NCBI RefSeq assembly: GCF_014698995.1
Contig: NZ_JACWZZ010000002.1
Coordinates: 744,001-808,000, forward strand
Direction: 5' to 3'
Length of the DNA: 64,000 bases
Origin: Hymenobacter duratus
GTDB lineage: Bacteria > Bacteroidota > Bacteroidia > Cytophagales > Hymenobacteraceae
Every line of letters starts with the position of its first letter. The stretch's first letter is position 1. The notes under the pieces were generated by a model that was given only the letters and a program-made list of their open reading frames with translations, did not search any database and was not told where the DNA came from. The position numbers were made by a program, and so were the translations under genes. This document shows positions 8,237 to 16,229 of the stretch, piece by piece.

Positions 8237-9019
8237 CTAGGCAGCCCAGAACACATACCAGTGAAAGGCCAGGTAATTTAGCCCCACGCTGACGGCCACG
8301 CCCATAGCCACTACCAACAAGGACCGCCAGACCGCACTACCCCAGGAAAGCCGCAGCGCCTGCCGCCCCACCAGAATAAGGTACATGGTGATGATGGTGA
8401 CCTGCAGGCTGCTGGCAATATTGCTGCTAGCCAGAGCCCGCGTGTGCAATGCCCACAGCACCAGCAGCACCACGGCCAGCAGCAAATGAAACACCGACCC
8501 AATGATGACGTGCACGAAAAACGCCTCGGCGTAGTTCCAGCCCTGTTTTCGGTACACCAGCCACGTCAGCAGCGCATATACTGGCAGTAGCAGCAGCAGC
8601 CACCAGATGTTGTAGTACTTACCCACATAGTGGAAATACGCCACCATTCGCTCAAGATTTTCGGCAGGCATGCGGCCCGTGAAGCGCTGCCGCATTTCGA
8701 CGCCCGTCCCATCATAGTAATTCAGCAGCAGCGCGGCGGCGGCAGCTAGGCCTACTACCAGCAGCAGAAACTGAAACGGATTGAAGTAGCGCTTGCGCCG
8801 CCCGGCCAGATAATCGGCCACCACGTAGCCGGGGCGCAGCAGAATCTGCGGCACAAAGCCAATGATGGTATTGTCAGCGTGCGTAAAAACGTGCAGTATC
8901 TCGTGCGCCACGTGGCCCGGTGTAAGGCGGTGCGGCCTCTTCTGCCCGCATTGCGGGCAAAACGGGCCATCCGACAAAGAATACCCGCAATTCAGGCAGG
9001 TGGCAGCAGCGTACGACAT
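8237..9019 (-). CDS. DUF3667 protein, zinc ribbon plus membrane domain
   Basis: The 260-residue product starts with a four-cysteine zinc ribbon (Cys8, Cys11, Cys21, Cys24 in CLNCG...FCPQCGQKR), followed by a conserved cytoplasmic stretch (HEILHVFTHADNTI, RPGYVVADYLAGRRKRYFNP) and about five membrane helices. This order is diagnostic for DUF3667, a Bacteroidota family of unknown function. The ribbon probably binds one Zn2+ and faces the cytoplasm. The start MSYAAATCLNCG leaves the ribbon intact. Confidence 0.85.
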   Translation of the reverse strand: MSYAAATCLNCGYSLSDGPFCPQCGQKRPHRLTPGHVAHEILHVFTHADNTIIGFVPQILLRPGYVVADYLAGRRKRYFNPFQFLLLVVGLAAAAALLLNYYDGTGVEMRQRFTGRMPAENLERMVAYFHYVGKYYNIWWLLLLLPVYALLTWLVYRKQGWNYAEAFFVHVIIGSVFHLLLAVVLLVLWALHTRALASSNIASSLQVTIITMYLILVGRQALRLSWGSAVWRSLLVVAMGVAVSVGLNYLAFHWYVFWAA

Positions 9020-9078
9020 GGAAAATCATATATAGCAACAGCTGCAAGTAACTGACTTTTATGCAGGTGGCAATACCG

Positions 9079-9111
9079 GTTGCTTCGTCCGCACCGTACC
9101 GCGTACCTTCG
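9079..9111 (+). promoter_or_regulatory. Putative promoter of the MOSC gene
   Basis: GTTG (9079-9082), 21 bp, then TACCTTCG (9104-9111) resembles the Bacteroidota pattern TTTG-N19/21-TAnnTTTG. The ATG follows only 4 bp after the box, so the predicted mRNA would have almost no leader. Confidence 0.45.
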
Positions 9112-9115
9112 CCTC

Positions 9116-9940
9116 ATGGCCGCTCCTCTCTTCCTGCAAGACCTCTATATCTATCCTGTTAAGTCGCTGGGCGGCATTCGTGTGGCACAGGCCGAACTGG
9201 AGCCGCGCGGCCTGCGCCACGACCGGCGCTGGCTGTTGGTAGATGAGCATAACCGGTTTATGACGCAGCGCCAAATGCCCGAAATGGCCCTGCTGCGAGT
9301 AGCTCCGGCCCACAACGGCTTCCTGCTCACGCACGCCCGCCGCCCCGATCTGCTGCCGCTTTACATTCCGTTTGCCGCTACTCCAGAGCGTACTCTGTTC
9401 GTGACTATCTGGGACGATATGGTATTTGCCTGGCGCGGGGCTCGTGAGGCCGACGAATGGCTCAGTGAGGCGCTGGGCCGCGCCAGCAAGCTGGTCTACA
9501 TGTCGGATATGGTGCGCCGCGACGTGGAGCCGGAGCTCAACCCGGAAGGCCACCTAGTGAGCTTCGCCGACGGCTACCCTTTCCTGCTCATCGGGCAAAG
9601 CTCGCTGGATGAGCTCAATAGCCGCCTCGCCGAACCCGTACTCATGGACCGGTTTCGGCCCAATCTGGTGTTCAGCGGCGGCGAGGCGTTTGCAGAAGAT
9701 ACCTGGGAGCATTTCCAGGTCGGCGAGCTGCCATTCCGGGCCGTGCGGGCTTGCGGGCGCTGCGTCATGACGACCGTAGACCAGCGCACGGCCCAGAAAA
9801 ACCCTGCCGGAGAACCGCTACGCACCTTGGCTACTTACCGCAGCCAAGGCAGTAAGGTGATGTTCGGCCAGAACGTAACCGGCCCCGGCCGCGGCCTGCT
9901 CCGCACCGGCGACCCGGTGCAGGTGCAGAGCTGGAAGTAG
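9116..9940 (+). CDS. MOSC domain protein
   Basis: This 274-residue protein has the MOSC_N beta-barrel (residues ~3-120; LYIYPVKSLGGI, RGLRHDRRWLLVDEHNRFMT) and the MOSC domain (residues ~125-270). The expected conserved cysteine is present in RAVRACGRCVMTTVDQRT, and DRFRPNLVFSG is typical. MOSC proteins such as YcbX and mARC bind the molybdenum cofactor and reduce N-hydroxylated compounds with an electron-donor partner. No ferredoxin domain is fused here, unlike E. coli YcbX. The start at 9116 gives the normal N-terminus. Confidence 0.9.
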   Translation: MAAPLFLQDLYIYPVKSLGGIRVAQAELEPRGLRHDRRWLLVDEHNRFMTQRQMPEMALLRVAPAHNGFLLTHARRPDLLPLYIPFAATPERTLFVTIWDDMVFAWRGAREADEWLSEALGRASKLVYMSDMVRRDVEPELNPEGHLVSFADGYPFLLIGQSSLDELNSRLAEPVLMDRFRPNLVFSGGEAFAEDTWEHFQVGELPFRAVRACGRCVMTTVDQRTAQKNPAGEPLRTLATYRSQGSKVMFGQNVTGPGRGLLRTGDPVQVQSWK

Positions 9941-10304
9941 AGTGCCCATACTTACTTGCTGCTCCCCTCGGCTAATAAGTCTAGGAAAATTCAACGGCTG
10001 TTACATCTTAAAAACCGGGTTTAGGCACAGTAGCCGCGTGATTCGCTACTGCTCAGCTAGCTGCGTCATAAAATAGTAGGCAAGCCGCCTTGTTTAGCGG
10101 CTGCATCTATATAGTTTTGTGAATTCTTTGAATACCGAATAGTATGTTTTCAAGGAATAGTTACGCTCCCCTGCCCTTATATCCCGTTGCATTGCGGTAA
10201 AAGCAGTTTGCGCTTTTACCAACCGCCCTCCTTTTCCTACCCGGCACTACCGTGTGTCGGCTCTGCTTTTGGCTTCACGCCGCCTCTACTTTTATTGTTC
10301 CTGT
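9941..10304. other. 364-bp intergenic stretch with two hairpins
   Basis: No plausible gene is visible on either strand. The tract is more A+T-rich than its surroundings. It contains a 6-bp hairpin (10083-10102, AGCCGC/GCGGCT) and a 9-bp hairpin (10196-10204 with 10212-10220, GGTAAAAGC/GCTTTTACC), the latter ending 84 bp before the DUF547 start. A TTTG (10116-10119) and TATGTTTT (10143-10150) could form a poor promoter with a 23-bp spacer. Confidence 0.4.
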
Positions 10305-11102
10305 ATGAACAAAACGTTTTCCCTACGTTTTGCCGTCCTGCTATGGCTCCTCGGGAGTTGGCTGGCAAGTCCGGCGCAGGCCGCTGACGCTATGAGCCCG
10401 CAGGCCTTGCACGCCCCCTGGGACGAGTTGCTGCACAAGTATGTCACTCCAGATGGCATGGTGGATTATCAGGGGCTCCTCGACGAAGAAGACAAGCTAC
10501 TGGACTACCTGATGGCCGTGCGCAAGACGGCGCCAAACGAGCAAACCTGGGCTCCGGCCGATATTCAGGCGTTTTGGATTAATGTGTACAATGCCTCCAC
10601 GGTGTACATGGTGCTGCAGTACTACCCGGTCAGCAGCGTCAACGATATCCGGATGAAAGGTCGCAGCTATTCGCCCTGGGAATTTGCCGGTGTGACCGTA
10701 GGTGGCCAGGATTACTCCCTCAACCAGATTGAGCGGGAGAAGCTAAGCGCCCGTTTCCATGATCCGCGCATCCATTTTGCCTTGGTGCAAGGAGCCAGTT
10801 CCGGCCCCCGGCTGCTGAATGAGGCCTACAACGGCGCCCACCTGCAGCAGCAGCTGGAACAGCAGACCCGCAGTTTCATCAACGACCCGGCCCGAAACAT
10901 GCTGGGCAGCCAGCAAGCCAGCATTTCCAGTCTGTTCAGCTTTTACGCGGCCGAGTTCGGCGAGCAGGCGCAGGTGCTGGAGTTTCTCAATCGGTATGCC
11001 CGCGTACCGCTGGCTGCCGCCACGCCCATTTCGTATCTGCCTTTCAGCTGGAATCTGAACGACCGGCATACCCAGGCCGAAATTCAGGCCCTGCGAAAAT
11101 AG
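10305..11102 (+). CDS. Exported DUF547 protein
   Basis: The 265-residue product has a signal peptide (MNKTFSLRFAVLLWLLGSWL, cleavage near AQAADA) and a DUF547 domain recognisable from IQAFWINVYNASTVYMVLQY and the later FALVQGASSGPRLLNEAY and YLPFSWNLND. The family is common in Bacteroidota and proteobacteria and has no established activity. The in-frame ATG at 10254 would place about 17 residues ahead of the signal peptide, so 10305 is the better start. Confidence 0.85.
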   Translation: MNKTFSLRFAVLLWLLGSWLASPAQAADAMSPQALHAPWDELLHKYVTPDGMVDYQGLLDEEDKLLDYLMAVRKTAPNEQTWAPADIQAFWINVYNASTVYMVLQYYPVSSVNDIRMKGRSYSPWEFAGVTVGGQDYSLNQIEREKLSARFHDPRIHFALVQGASSGPRLLNEAYNGAHLQQQLEQQTRSFINDPARNMLGSQQASISSLFSFYAAEFGEQAQVLEFLNRYARVPLAAATPISYLPFSWNLNDRHTQAEIQALRK

Positions 11103-11224
11103 CAAGGATTACGAGTTGAGCTCTACCACAAGGCCCTATGCAGAAACGTCGGAAGACAGACTGTGCGGGGCTTTGTTGCGTATCAGGCGGTATTTACGCT
11201 GTTCCCTTATTGCTTTTCACTCGC

Positions 11225-11890
11225 ATGGACCGAGCTTGTATACTGGAGTTTCTGCGGCAGTTGGCTGCCAACAACCATAAGGCCTGGATGGACGAACACC
11301 GCGCGGACTACCAGCAGGCCCGCGGGGAGTTTACCGCCCTGATACGCCAATTACTCCATGAGCTGCAGGAAATTGAGCCCGCGACGCGGGGCCTGACTCC
11401 AGCCGACGTCATGTACCGGCTGCACAAAAACGACCGTTCGCAGCGCGACCCTGAAACTTACAAGCGCCACCTTAGCGCAGGCCTTAAGCCGGGCGGGCGC
11501 CACAGCCCCTGGGCCGGGTATTTCGTGGTGCTGGAGCCGGGCGGCGAATCGTATGTGGGGGCCGGACGCTGGGAGCCGGAACCGCAGCAGCTGGCGCGCA
11601 TTCGGCAGGAAATCCACTACAATGCGCCCGCCTTCCATGCCCTGCGCGAAGCGCCCGACTTCGTTCGGCACTTTCCCGCTGGCCTCGACCGTAGCGACGC
11701 ATTGAAGACGGCTCCTAAAGGCTACGACCGGCTGGACCCAGACATTGAGTGGCTACGCCTAAAGCGTTTTTTTGTGTGGCGCCCTTTCTCCGATGCCGAA
11801 GTCCTGCGGCCCGATTTTATGAAGCAGGTGCTGACGGCCTGGCGGGCAGCCAAGCCTTTTGTAGACTTCCTGAACGAAGCTGTAAAGTAA
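11225..11890 (+). CDS. DUF2461 (TIGR02453) family protein
   Basis: The product has 221 residues. FLRQLAANNHKAWMDEHRADY at the N-terminus and the later HKNDRSQRDPETYKRHL, GGESYVGAGRWEPEPQQL and KRFFVWRPFSD match the TIGR02453/DUF2461 family, a cytosolic protein family of unknown function also found in fungi. The start MDRACIL (11225) agrees with the usual N-terminus; an ATG at 11138 adds residues without family support. Confidence 0.85.
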   Translation: MDRACILEFLRQLAANNHKAWMDEHRADYQQARGEFTALIRQLLHELQEIEPATRGLTPADVMYRLHKNDRSQRDPETYKRHLSAGLKPGGRHSPWAGYFVVLEPGGESYVGAGRWEPEPQQLARIRQEIHYNAPAFHALREAPDFVRHFPAGLDRSDALKTAPKGYDRLDPDIEWLRLKRFFVWRPFSDAEVLRPDFMKQVLTAWRAAKPFVDFLNEAVK

Positions 11891-11955
11891 GGCGGTGCTG
11901 GTATTTCTAAGAGCCGCAGAAAGACTCTTTGTGCGTAAATGCGCTTCAAACACAC

Positions 11956-11990
11956 AAAAGCCCTTGATGTGTGCTACGTCAAGGGCTTTT
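11956..11990. terminator. Bidirectional intrinsic terminator
   Basis: AAAAGCCCTTGA and TCAAGGGCTTTT (12-bp arms, 11-nt loop) provide a U-tract in both directions. It lies between DUF2461 (+) and the deoxynucleoside kinase (-). Confidence 0.8.
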
Positions 11991-12028
11991 CGCGTCAGGT
12001 GGTTTCGGAGGCCGCAACGGCGCATTTT

Positions 12029-12652
12029 CTAGAACAGCCCGAACAGCGTGCTGTTAATTCGCTCAATCACCACGCTCAAATCTTCCGGCCGGCTGACGTA
12101 ATCGAGGTTGTTCACGTCGATGATGAGCAGCTTACCGTGCTTGTAACCCGCAATCCACTCCTCGTAGTGGTCGTTGAGGTGCCGCAGGTATTCAATCTTG
12201 ATGTTGTTCTCGTAGTCGCGGTTGCGGCGCTCTATCTGCTGCACCAGCTTGGGCAGGTCGGCCCGCAGATACAGCAGCAAGTCTGGTGGGTCCACCATGC
12301 TCACCATCGACTCGAACAGCCCCAGGTAGTTCTGGTAGTCGCGCTCCGTCATCAGGCTGGACTGATGCAGGTTGGCGGCGAAGATGTGCGCGTCTTCGTA
12401 GATGGTGCGGTCCTGAATAACTCCTTTGCTGGCCGCCTGCAGCTTTTTGATGTGCTGGGTCTGGCGGAAGCGGCTATTGAGAAAGTACACCTGCAGGTGG
12501 AACGCCCAGCGGGGCATATCGTCGTAGAAATCCTTCAGATACGGATTGTGGTCTACGTCTTCCAAGAACACTTCCCAGTTAAAATGATGGGCCAGCTTGT
12601 TGGCCAGCGTGGTTTTGCCAGCCCCAATGTTGCCGACGATGGCAATGTGCAT
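12029..12652 (-). CDS. Deoxynucleoside kinase (dAK/dGK type)
   Basis: This 207-residue cytosolic enzyme phosphorylates deoxynucleosides with ATP in nucleotide salvage. The P-loop is GNIGAGKTT (residues 7-15), followed by FLEDVDHNPYLKDFYDD with the substrate-binding acidic residue, and IQDRTIYEDAHIFAANL with the conserved D-R motif. The arginine-rich lid region is LVQQIERRNRDYENNI. Length and motifs fit the deoxyadenosine/deoxyguanosine kinase family found in Bacteroidota and Firmicutes; substrate choice among deoxynucleosides is not readable. A TACTTTTG box lies about 50 bp upstream of the start. Confidence 0.9.
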   Translation of the reverse strand: MHIAIVGNIGAGKTTLANKLAHHFNWEVFLEDVDHNPYLKDFYDDMPRWAFHLQVYFLNSRFRQTQHIKKLQAASKGVIQDRTIYEDAHIFAANLHQSSLMTERDYQNYLGLFESMVSMVDPPDLLLYLRADLPKLVQQIERRNRDYENNIKIEYLRHLNDHYEEWIAGYKHGKLLIIDVNNLDYVSRPEDLSVVIERINSTLFGLF

Positions 12653-12699
12653 AAGTCAGAATGAAAGCGCGGCCTGCCGCCGTGGTTCGGCCCGAACGG

Positions 12700-12734
12700 C
12701 AAAAGTACATAACCCGCCCGAAGCTGCCGCCAAA
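12700..12734 (-). promoter_or_regulatory. Putative promoter of the deoxynucleoside kinase
   Basis: On the minus strand TTTG (12734-12731), 23 bp, then a perfect TACTTTTG -7 box (12707-12700). The spacer is a little longer than usual. Confidence 0.45.
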
Positions 12735-12810
12735 ACTATGCGGCGAAGCGGCACCCTTTTTTATATTCCTTCGTTGCAATATTTCACCCTGGCCCTGTGC
12801 TGTCTGCGCC

Positions 12811-13284
12811 ATGCCTGCTCCCGCCTCTTTCCTCTCTCCTGAGCCCGAATCGGAACACATGCTGCCGGCGGGCACGCAGCAGCTGGGGCTGCTGCGCGAC
12901 GAGCATGGCGCGCCCTTATTGCGGCTGCTCTACTATCCATCGGAGGGCATGCTGTATGCGCAGTGGTTCGGCAACCTTACCTCGGAATCGGTTATTGCCG
13001 GCGCACAGGCCGCCCTGGAAGCCCAGCAGAAGCTACGGCCGGCCCTCCTGCTCAACGACAAAAGCGCGGCTACCGGCGACTGGAGCGAGGCCATGGACTG
13101 GCTGGAATTTGAGTGGCTACCGCTTGCCATTCAGTACGGGATGCGGGCGTTTGCCTACGTATTCGCGCCGGATATGGTAAATCAGCCTTCCGCGCTGGAG
13201 TTTGCCACCCGCGTAAGCCAGCAGCGTCCTATTCAGCTTTTCTATGATGTGGACACGGCCAGCGCCTGGCTGCTGAAGCAATAA
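12811..13284 (+). CDS. Hypothetical cytosolic protein, possibly STAS-like
   Basis: The 157-residue product (start MPAPASFLS; a second ATG at 12859 is possible) has no signal peptide or membrane segment. The core alternates strands and helices: LRLLYYPSEGMLYAQWFG, then a helix SVIAGAQAALEAQQKL, then PALLLNDKSAATGDW and FAYVFAPDM. This resembles the SpoIIAA/STAS-like fold of small Bacteroidota proteins, but the assignment is by general pattern only. No catalytic residues can be named. It is divergent from the kinase gene. Confidence 0.65.
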   Translation: MPAPASFLSPEPESEHMLPAGTQQLGLLRDEHGAPLLRLLYYPSEGMLYAQWFGNLTSESVIAGAQAALEAQQKLRPALLLNDKSAATGDWSEAMDWLEFEWLPLAIQYGMRAFAYVFAPDMVNQPSALEFATRVSQQRPIQLFYDVDTASAWLLKQ

Positions 13285-13301
13285 GCAACTGGCTCAACAG
13301 A

Positions 13302-13339
13302 AAAAGCGGCTCCCCGCCTATTAGCTGGAAACCGCTTTT
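13302..13339. terminator. Terminator between convergent genes
   Basis: AAAAGCGG (13302-13309) pairs with CCGCTTTT (13332-13339). A competing small hairpin GCGG/CCGC lies inside. It serves the hypothetical gene (+) and the exported protein (-). Confidence 0.6.
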
Positions 13340-13367
13340 CTAGTGGTAGTCTGATGGCTTGCGAGGT

Positions 13368-14036
13368 TTACTCTGCCATCACGCCTTTCACGTCCCGGGC
13401 TTTCTCCAGAGTCCGGAACTCTCCCTGCCAGGACCGGATGCGCACTCGCTCTTCCAGCGGCAACTGCTCGCGCACCTGATCATAGCGGGCGTTCAGGCGG
13501 CTGAGCACGGCGGAGGCATTGCTCCAGTCGGTGGCAGTCCAGTTGCGACGCTGGGTACGGGTCGTTTCAATAAAGCGGGCGTACAGATCCGGCAACTCGG
13601 TGGCGCGGGCGCGGCCCAATACCACTTTCTCGCCCAGCATCCGGTCCTGCGACTGTTGGGCCGTTTCTGGCTGGCGGGCAGCGCGGTCGAGGCTATCCTG
13701 CCGGGCCGACCACGCGCCGTACCGCTTTTTCTGGATGGAATACTCGCGCTTGCCTTCCACGGTGAGGCTGTCCACCGCTTTATCGATCCGCTTGCTCTGG
13801 CGGTCGAATTCCTCGGCCACTTTCGGCGTTTCGCGGGCAATGTCGTCAGCCGTGCGGCTCACCTTATCACTCACCCAGTCGGCGAAAATACGCAGGTCAC
13901 GCTCCACGGCCGTTGCGGTACTGCTCGCCGATGGGCGCGTAGTAGTGGTAGTGGTGGTAGTGGCAGGTTTTTGCTGCGCCACCGCGGCCGAAATGGAAAG
14001 CAGGCCAGTGGCCAGTATCAGCGGAAATGATTTCAT
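13368..14036 (-). CDS. Exported helical protein of unknown function
   Basis: The product has 222 residues. A signal peptide (MKSFPLILATGLLSISAAVA) is followed by a Thr-rich linker with a run of eight threonines, then an almost entirely helical, charged body (residues ~45-222; ERDLRIFADWVSDKVSRTAD, DRQSKRIDKAVDSL). Periplasmic location is likely. I do not recognise the family. The upstream continuation of the frame lies ahead of the signal peptide and is not expected to be translated. The Thr run is encoded by repeated ACT/ACC codons and could vary in length. Confidence 0.7.
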   Translation of the reverse strand: MKSFPLILATGLLSISAAVAQQKPATTTTTTTTRPSASSTATAVERDLRIFADWVSDKVSRTADDIARETPKVAEEFDRQSKRIDKAVDSLTVEGKREYSIQKKRYGAWSARQDSLDRAARQPETAQQSQDRMLGEKVVLGRARATELPDLYARFIETTRTQRRNWTATDWSNASAVLSRLNARYDQVREQLPLEERVRIRSWQGEFRTLEKARDVKGVMAE

Positions 14037-14178
14037 GAGGTTGGGAAAGAGGGGCGGATAATACGCAACGCCACAAGCGGCGCGGCGGTATGCCGGAACA
14101 GGCAATTTCTGGCCCAAAAACGAGTAAGCGCGGGGGTAAGGTTCGGTTTTCAGGTAAATAATGCCGTTTTTGCGGCCT

Positions 14179-14694
14179 ATGTCACCTGTTGTACCCGCGT
14201 CTGCTGCCGTCCGTCCGGCCTCCCTGGCCGATATTCCAACCATTATTGAGCTGGCGGAAGCAACCTGGGAACCGACCTACCGCTTCATCATTTCGAAGGA
14301 GCAGATTGACTACATGTACCGCGTGATTTACACGCCGGCGTCGCTGCAGCGCCAGATGGCGGAGCAGGGCCACCAGTTTCTGCTGCTGCTCGATGAAGAC
14401 CAGCCGGGCGGTTTCGCCTCCTACTCGGCCAAGGAAACGGCCGGCACCTACCATCTCAACAAAATCTACGTGCTGCCCTCGCATCAGGGGCGCGGCTTTG
14501 GGCAGTTGCTGCTTCGGGCTGTGGAGCAGGCGGTGCAGGTGGCGGGCGGCCACACGCTGGAGCTGAACGTAAACCGCCACAACCCGGCCCTGGCTTTCTA
14601 CGAACACGAAGGCTTTCAGCTCAACCGCGAAGAAGATATTCCCATTGGCCCGTACTGGATGAACGACTACGTGATGCGCAAGCACCTGCAGTAG
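14179..14694 (+). CDS. GNAT family N-acetyltransferase
   Basis: This 171-residue protein (an alternative ATG lies at 14161) carries the GNAT fold, with acetyl-CoA-binding motif A in LNKIYVLPSHQGRGFGQLLL (Q-G-x-G-x-G type) and motif B in LELNVNRHNPALAFYEHEGF. It should transfer an acetyl group from acetyl-CoA to an amine; the acceptor is unknown. It is divergent from the exported helical protein and followed 78 bp later by the CDGSH gene on the same strand. Confidence 0.88.
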   Translation: MSPVVPASAAVRPASLADIPTIIELAEATWEPTYRFIISKEQIDYMYRVIYTPASLQRQMAEQGHQFLLLLDEDQPGGFASYSAKETAGTYHLNKIYVLPSHQGRGFGQLLLRAVEQAVQVAGGHTLELNVNRHNPALAFYEHEGFQLNREEDIPIGPYWMNDYVMRKHLQ

Positions 14695-14772
14695 CGTCTG
14701 GTAAGGCTGCAGTTCATTCAGCTTTTTTCTCATCTGGCTGCTCTTTCGCAGTCGTTTCTTACCACCAACCTC

Positions 14773-14997
14773 ATGGCAACCAAACTCACCGTTCTCAGCA
14801 ATGGCTCCCTCCGCGTGGAAGGCGCCGATTTCGAACTCGTAGACGCGCAGGGCCAAGCTTACGGCCTCGCCGGCCGGGAGCGAATCAGCATCTGCCGCTG
14901 TGGCCTTTCCGCCAACAAGCCCTTCTGCGACGGTTCGCACAAAGGCCACTTCGAGCACGATGCCAAAGCATTTGACCTGCCCGCGCCCAAGGCATAG
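14773..14997 (+). CDS. CDGSH iron-sulfur domain protein
   Basis: The small protein (74 residues) has one CDGSH motif, CRCGLSANKPFCDGSHKGHF, placing three Cys and one His ligands at Cys41, Cys43, Cys52 and His56. Such a motif binds a redox-active, pH-labile [2Fe-2S] cluster. The first ~35 residues form a short beta region (LTVLSNGSLRVEGADFELVD) as in single-domain bacterial members. There is no targeting signal. Its partner is unknown. Confidence 0.9.
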   Translation: MATKLTVLSNGSLRVEGADFELVDAQGQAYGLAGRERISICRCGLSANKPFCDGSHKGHFEHDAKAFDLPAPKA

Positions 14998-15007
14998 CTG
15001 CTTCGCA

Positions 15008-15067
15008 CGTATTTCAGCAACAAGCCCCTGCCAGCATATGCTGGCAGGGGCTTGTTGCTGAAATACG
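15008..15067. terminator. 60-bp perfect palindrome
   Basis: Positions 15008-15037 are the exact reverse complement of 15038-15067: 30-bp arms meeting at GCAT/ATGC with no loop and no mismatch. It sits just downstream of the CDGSH gene (+), 54 bp before the stop of the convergent acyl-CoA-binding protein gene. It probably acts as a transcription barrier in both directions, but it has no T-run of its own. Confidence 0.7.
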
Positions 15068-15073
15068 GTTTCT

Positions 15074-15111
15074 GCTTCTGGCAGAAGCACAAAACTGCTT
15101 TTGCCAGAAGC
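15074..15111. terminator. Second hairpin in the same junction
   Basis: A 16-bp stem with one G-T pair (15074-15089 with 15096-15111) and a 6-nt loop lies 7 bp after the 60-bp palindrome, ending 10 bp before the stop of the acyl-CoA-binding protein gene. Confidence 0.6.
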
Positions 15112-15120
15112 GGCAGCTAG

Positions 15121-15372
15121 CTAGAACAGGGAGTTTACTAGATCCACGTATTCCTGGCGGGCTTCCTCCTGCGACTTGCCGCTCAGGCTGGCCCAGGCGT
15201 CGTACTTGGCAATGGCTTTGAAGTCGAAGCCCCCGGGCCGGTCGCCGGTTACGTCGCCTTCGCTGGCTTGCTTGTAGAGAGAGTACAGCTGGAGCAGCAC
15301 CGTGTTGGAGGGCTTGCTGGGCAGCTCTTTGCTGCGGGAAGCGGCGGCTTCAAATTCTTCGGGAGTAGCCAT
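15121..15372 (-). CDS. Acyl-CoA-binding protein
   Basis: The product has 83 residues, the normal ACBP length. The four-helix ACBP pattern is clear: FEAAASRSKELPSKPSNTVL, the signature LYSLYKQASEGDV, then FKAIAKYDAWASLSGKSQEE with the conserved Lys, Trp and Ala. ACBPs bind medium- and long-chain acyl-CoA esters in the cytosol and buffer the pool for lipid synthesis or breakdown. The start at 15372 gives the family N-terminus; the frame runs further upstream without support. Confidence 0.9.
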   Translation of the reverse strand: MATPEEFEAAASRSKELPSKPSNTVLLQLYSLYKQASEGDVTGDRPGGFDFKAIAKYDAWASLSGKSQEEARQEYVDLVNSLF

Positions 15373-15598
15373 AGGAAGGGCGTTGTGGAGAGTGAGCGGA
15401 GATGATACAAAACGGCTGGAGCCGGCGGCCGGAAGGTACGGAAGCACGCCGTATTTTATGCTGCAAGCAGCATTTTTTTTCGCCCGAATTTCGGTAAACT
15501 GACTGTTCAAGACGCTTTTTTGGCAACCTCGGCAATAACATTTCGGCTACCGGGCAGCGTACAGATAGCCTCCTGCTCTTCCTGTTTTCGCTGCCGCT

Positions 15599-16126
15599 AT
15601 GAAACCAACTGACCTGAATAGCCTTGTCAAGAAATTCCTGCAATACAAGCTCACTCTGGCCTTCGCGGAAAGCTGCACGGCCGGACTGCTTGCTTCTGAA
15701 TTCGTGCAGGCCGAAGGCAGCAGCGAGGTGCTGCTGGGCTCCGTCGTGACGTATCACCCGATTGCCAAAAACCGCCTGCTTGGCGTGAAAAAGGATACGC
15801 TGGCCCTATACACTGCCGAGAGCCAGCAGGTGACCAACGAAATGGTGATGGGCCTGCATAAGCAGTTGCCCACCGCCGATGTATGCGTAGCCGTAACGGG
15901 GTTGTGCGCGGGCGGGGCCTCGGAGTCGGAGGAAAAGCCCGTGGGCACGATGTACTTTACCATTCTGCACCAGAACCGGGCCCACGAGCTTCGCCAGGAA
16001 TTTGCGGGCAACTGTGACAAAGTGAAGGCGCTGGCCGTCGACTTTATCTTTCAACGCTTAAATGAGCTGCTGGACACCTACTCCGAGCAGCACGCCGCCG
16101 AAGCCGTAGCAACCAAAGCCGAGTAG
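15599..16126 (+). CDS. CinA C-terminal domain amidase (PncC-like)
   Basis: This 175-residue protein corresponds to the stand-alone CinA C-terminal domain, which deamidates nicotinamide mononucleotide in pyridine-nucleotide recycling. Matching segments are LAFAESCTAGLLASEFVQAE with the catalytic serine region, GSVVTYHPIAKNRLLGV with the conserved Tyr, and EKPVGTMYF. The usual TGIAGPGGG loop reads TGLCAGGASE here, lacking the Pro and with a Cys, so substrate or activity may differ. The C-terminal ~20 residues are a variable Ala/Glu-rich tail. Confidence 0.82.
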   Translation: MKPTDLNSLVKKFLQYKLTLAFAESCTAGLLASEFVQAEGSSEVLLGSVVTYHPIAKNRLLGVKKDTLALYTAESQQVTNEMVMGLHKQLPTADVCVAVTGLCAGGASESEEKPVGTMYFTILHQNRAHELRQEFAGNCDKVKALAVDFIFQRLNELLDTYSEQHAAEAVATKAE

Positions 16127-16229
16127 CTGACTCTGGCCCCGGCGGCGCGTCTGGCCCGGGCGGGGCTTGGTGAGCATCAGGATTTTTGAGCAACTTGCCA
16201 GCCTATTTTTCCGGCTAATTTCTGTGCTG

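Noticed and set aside
13931..13965. The run of ACT/ACC codons in the exported protein at 13368 as a regulatory microsatellite
   Set aside because: The codons are mixed and the tract is short. It is more simply a Thr-rich linker after the signal peptide.
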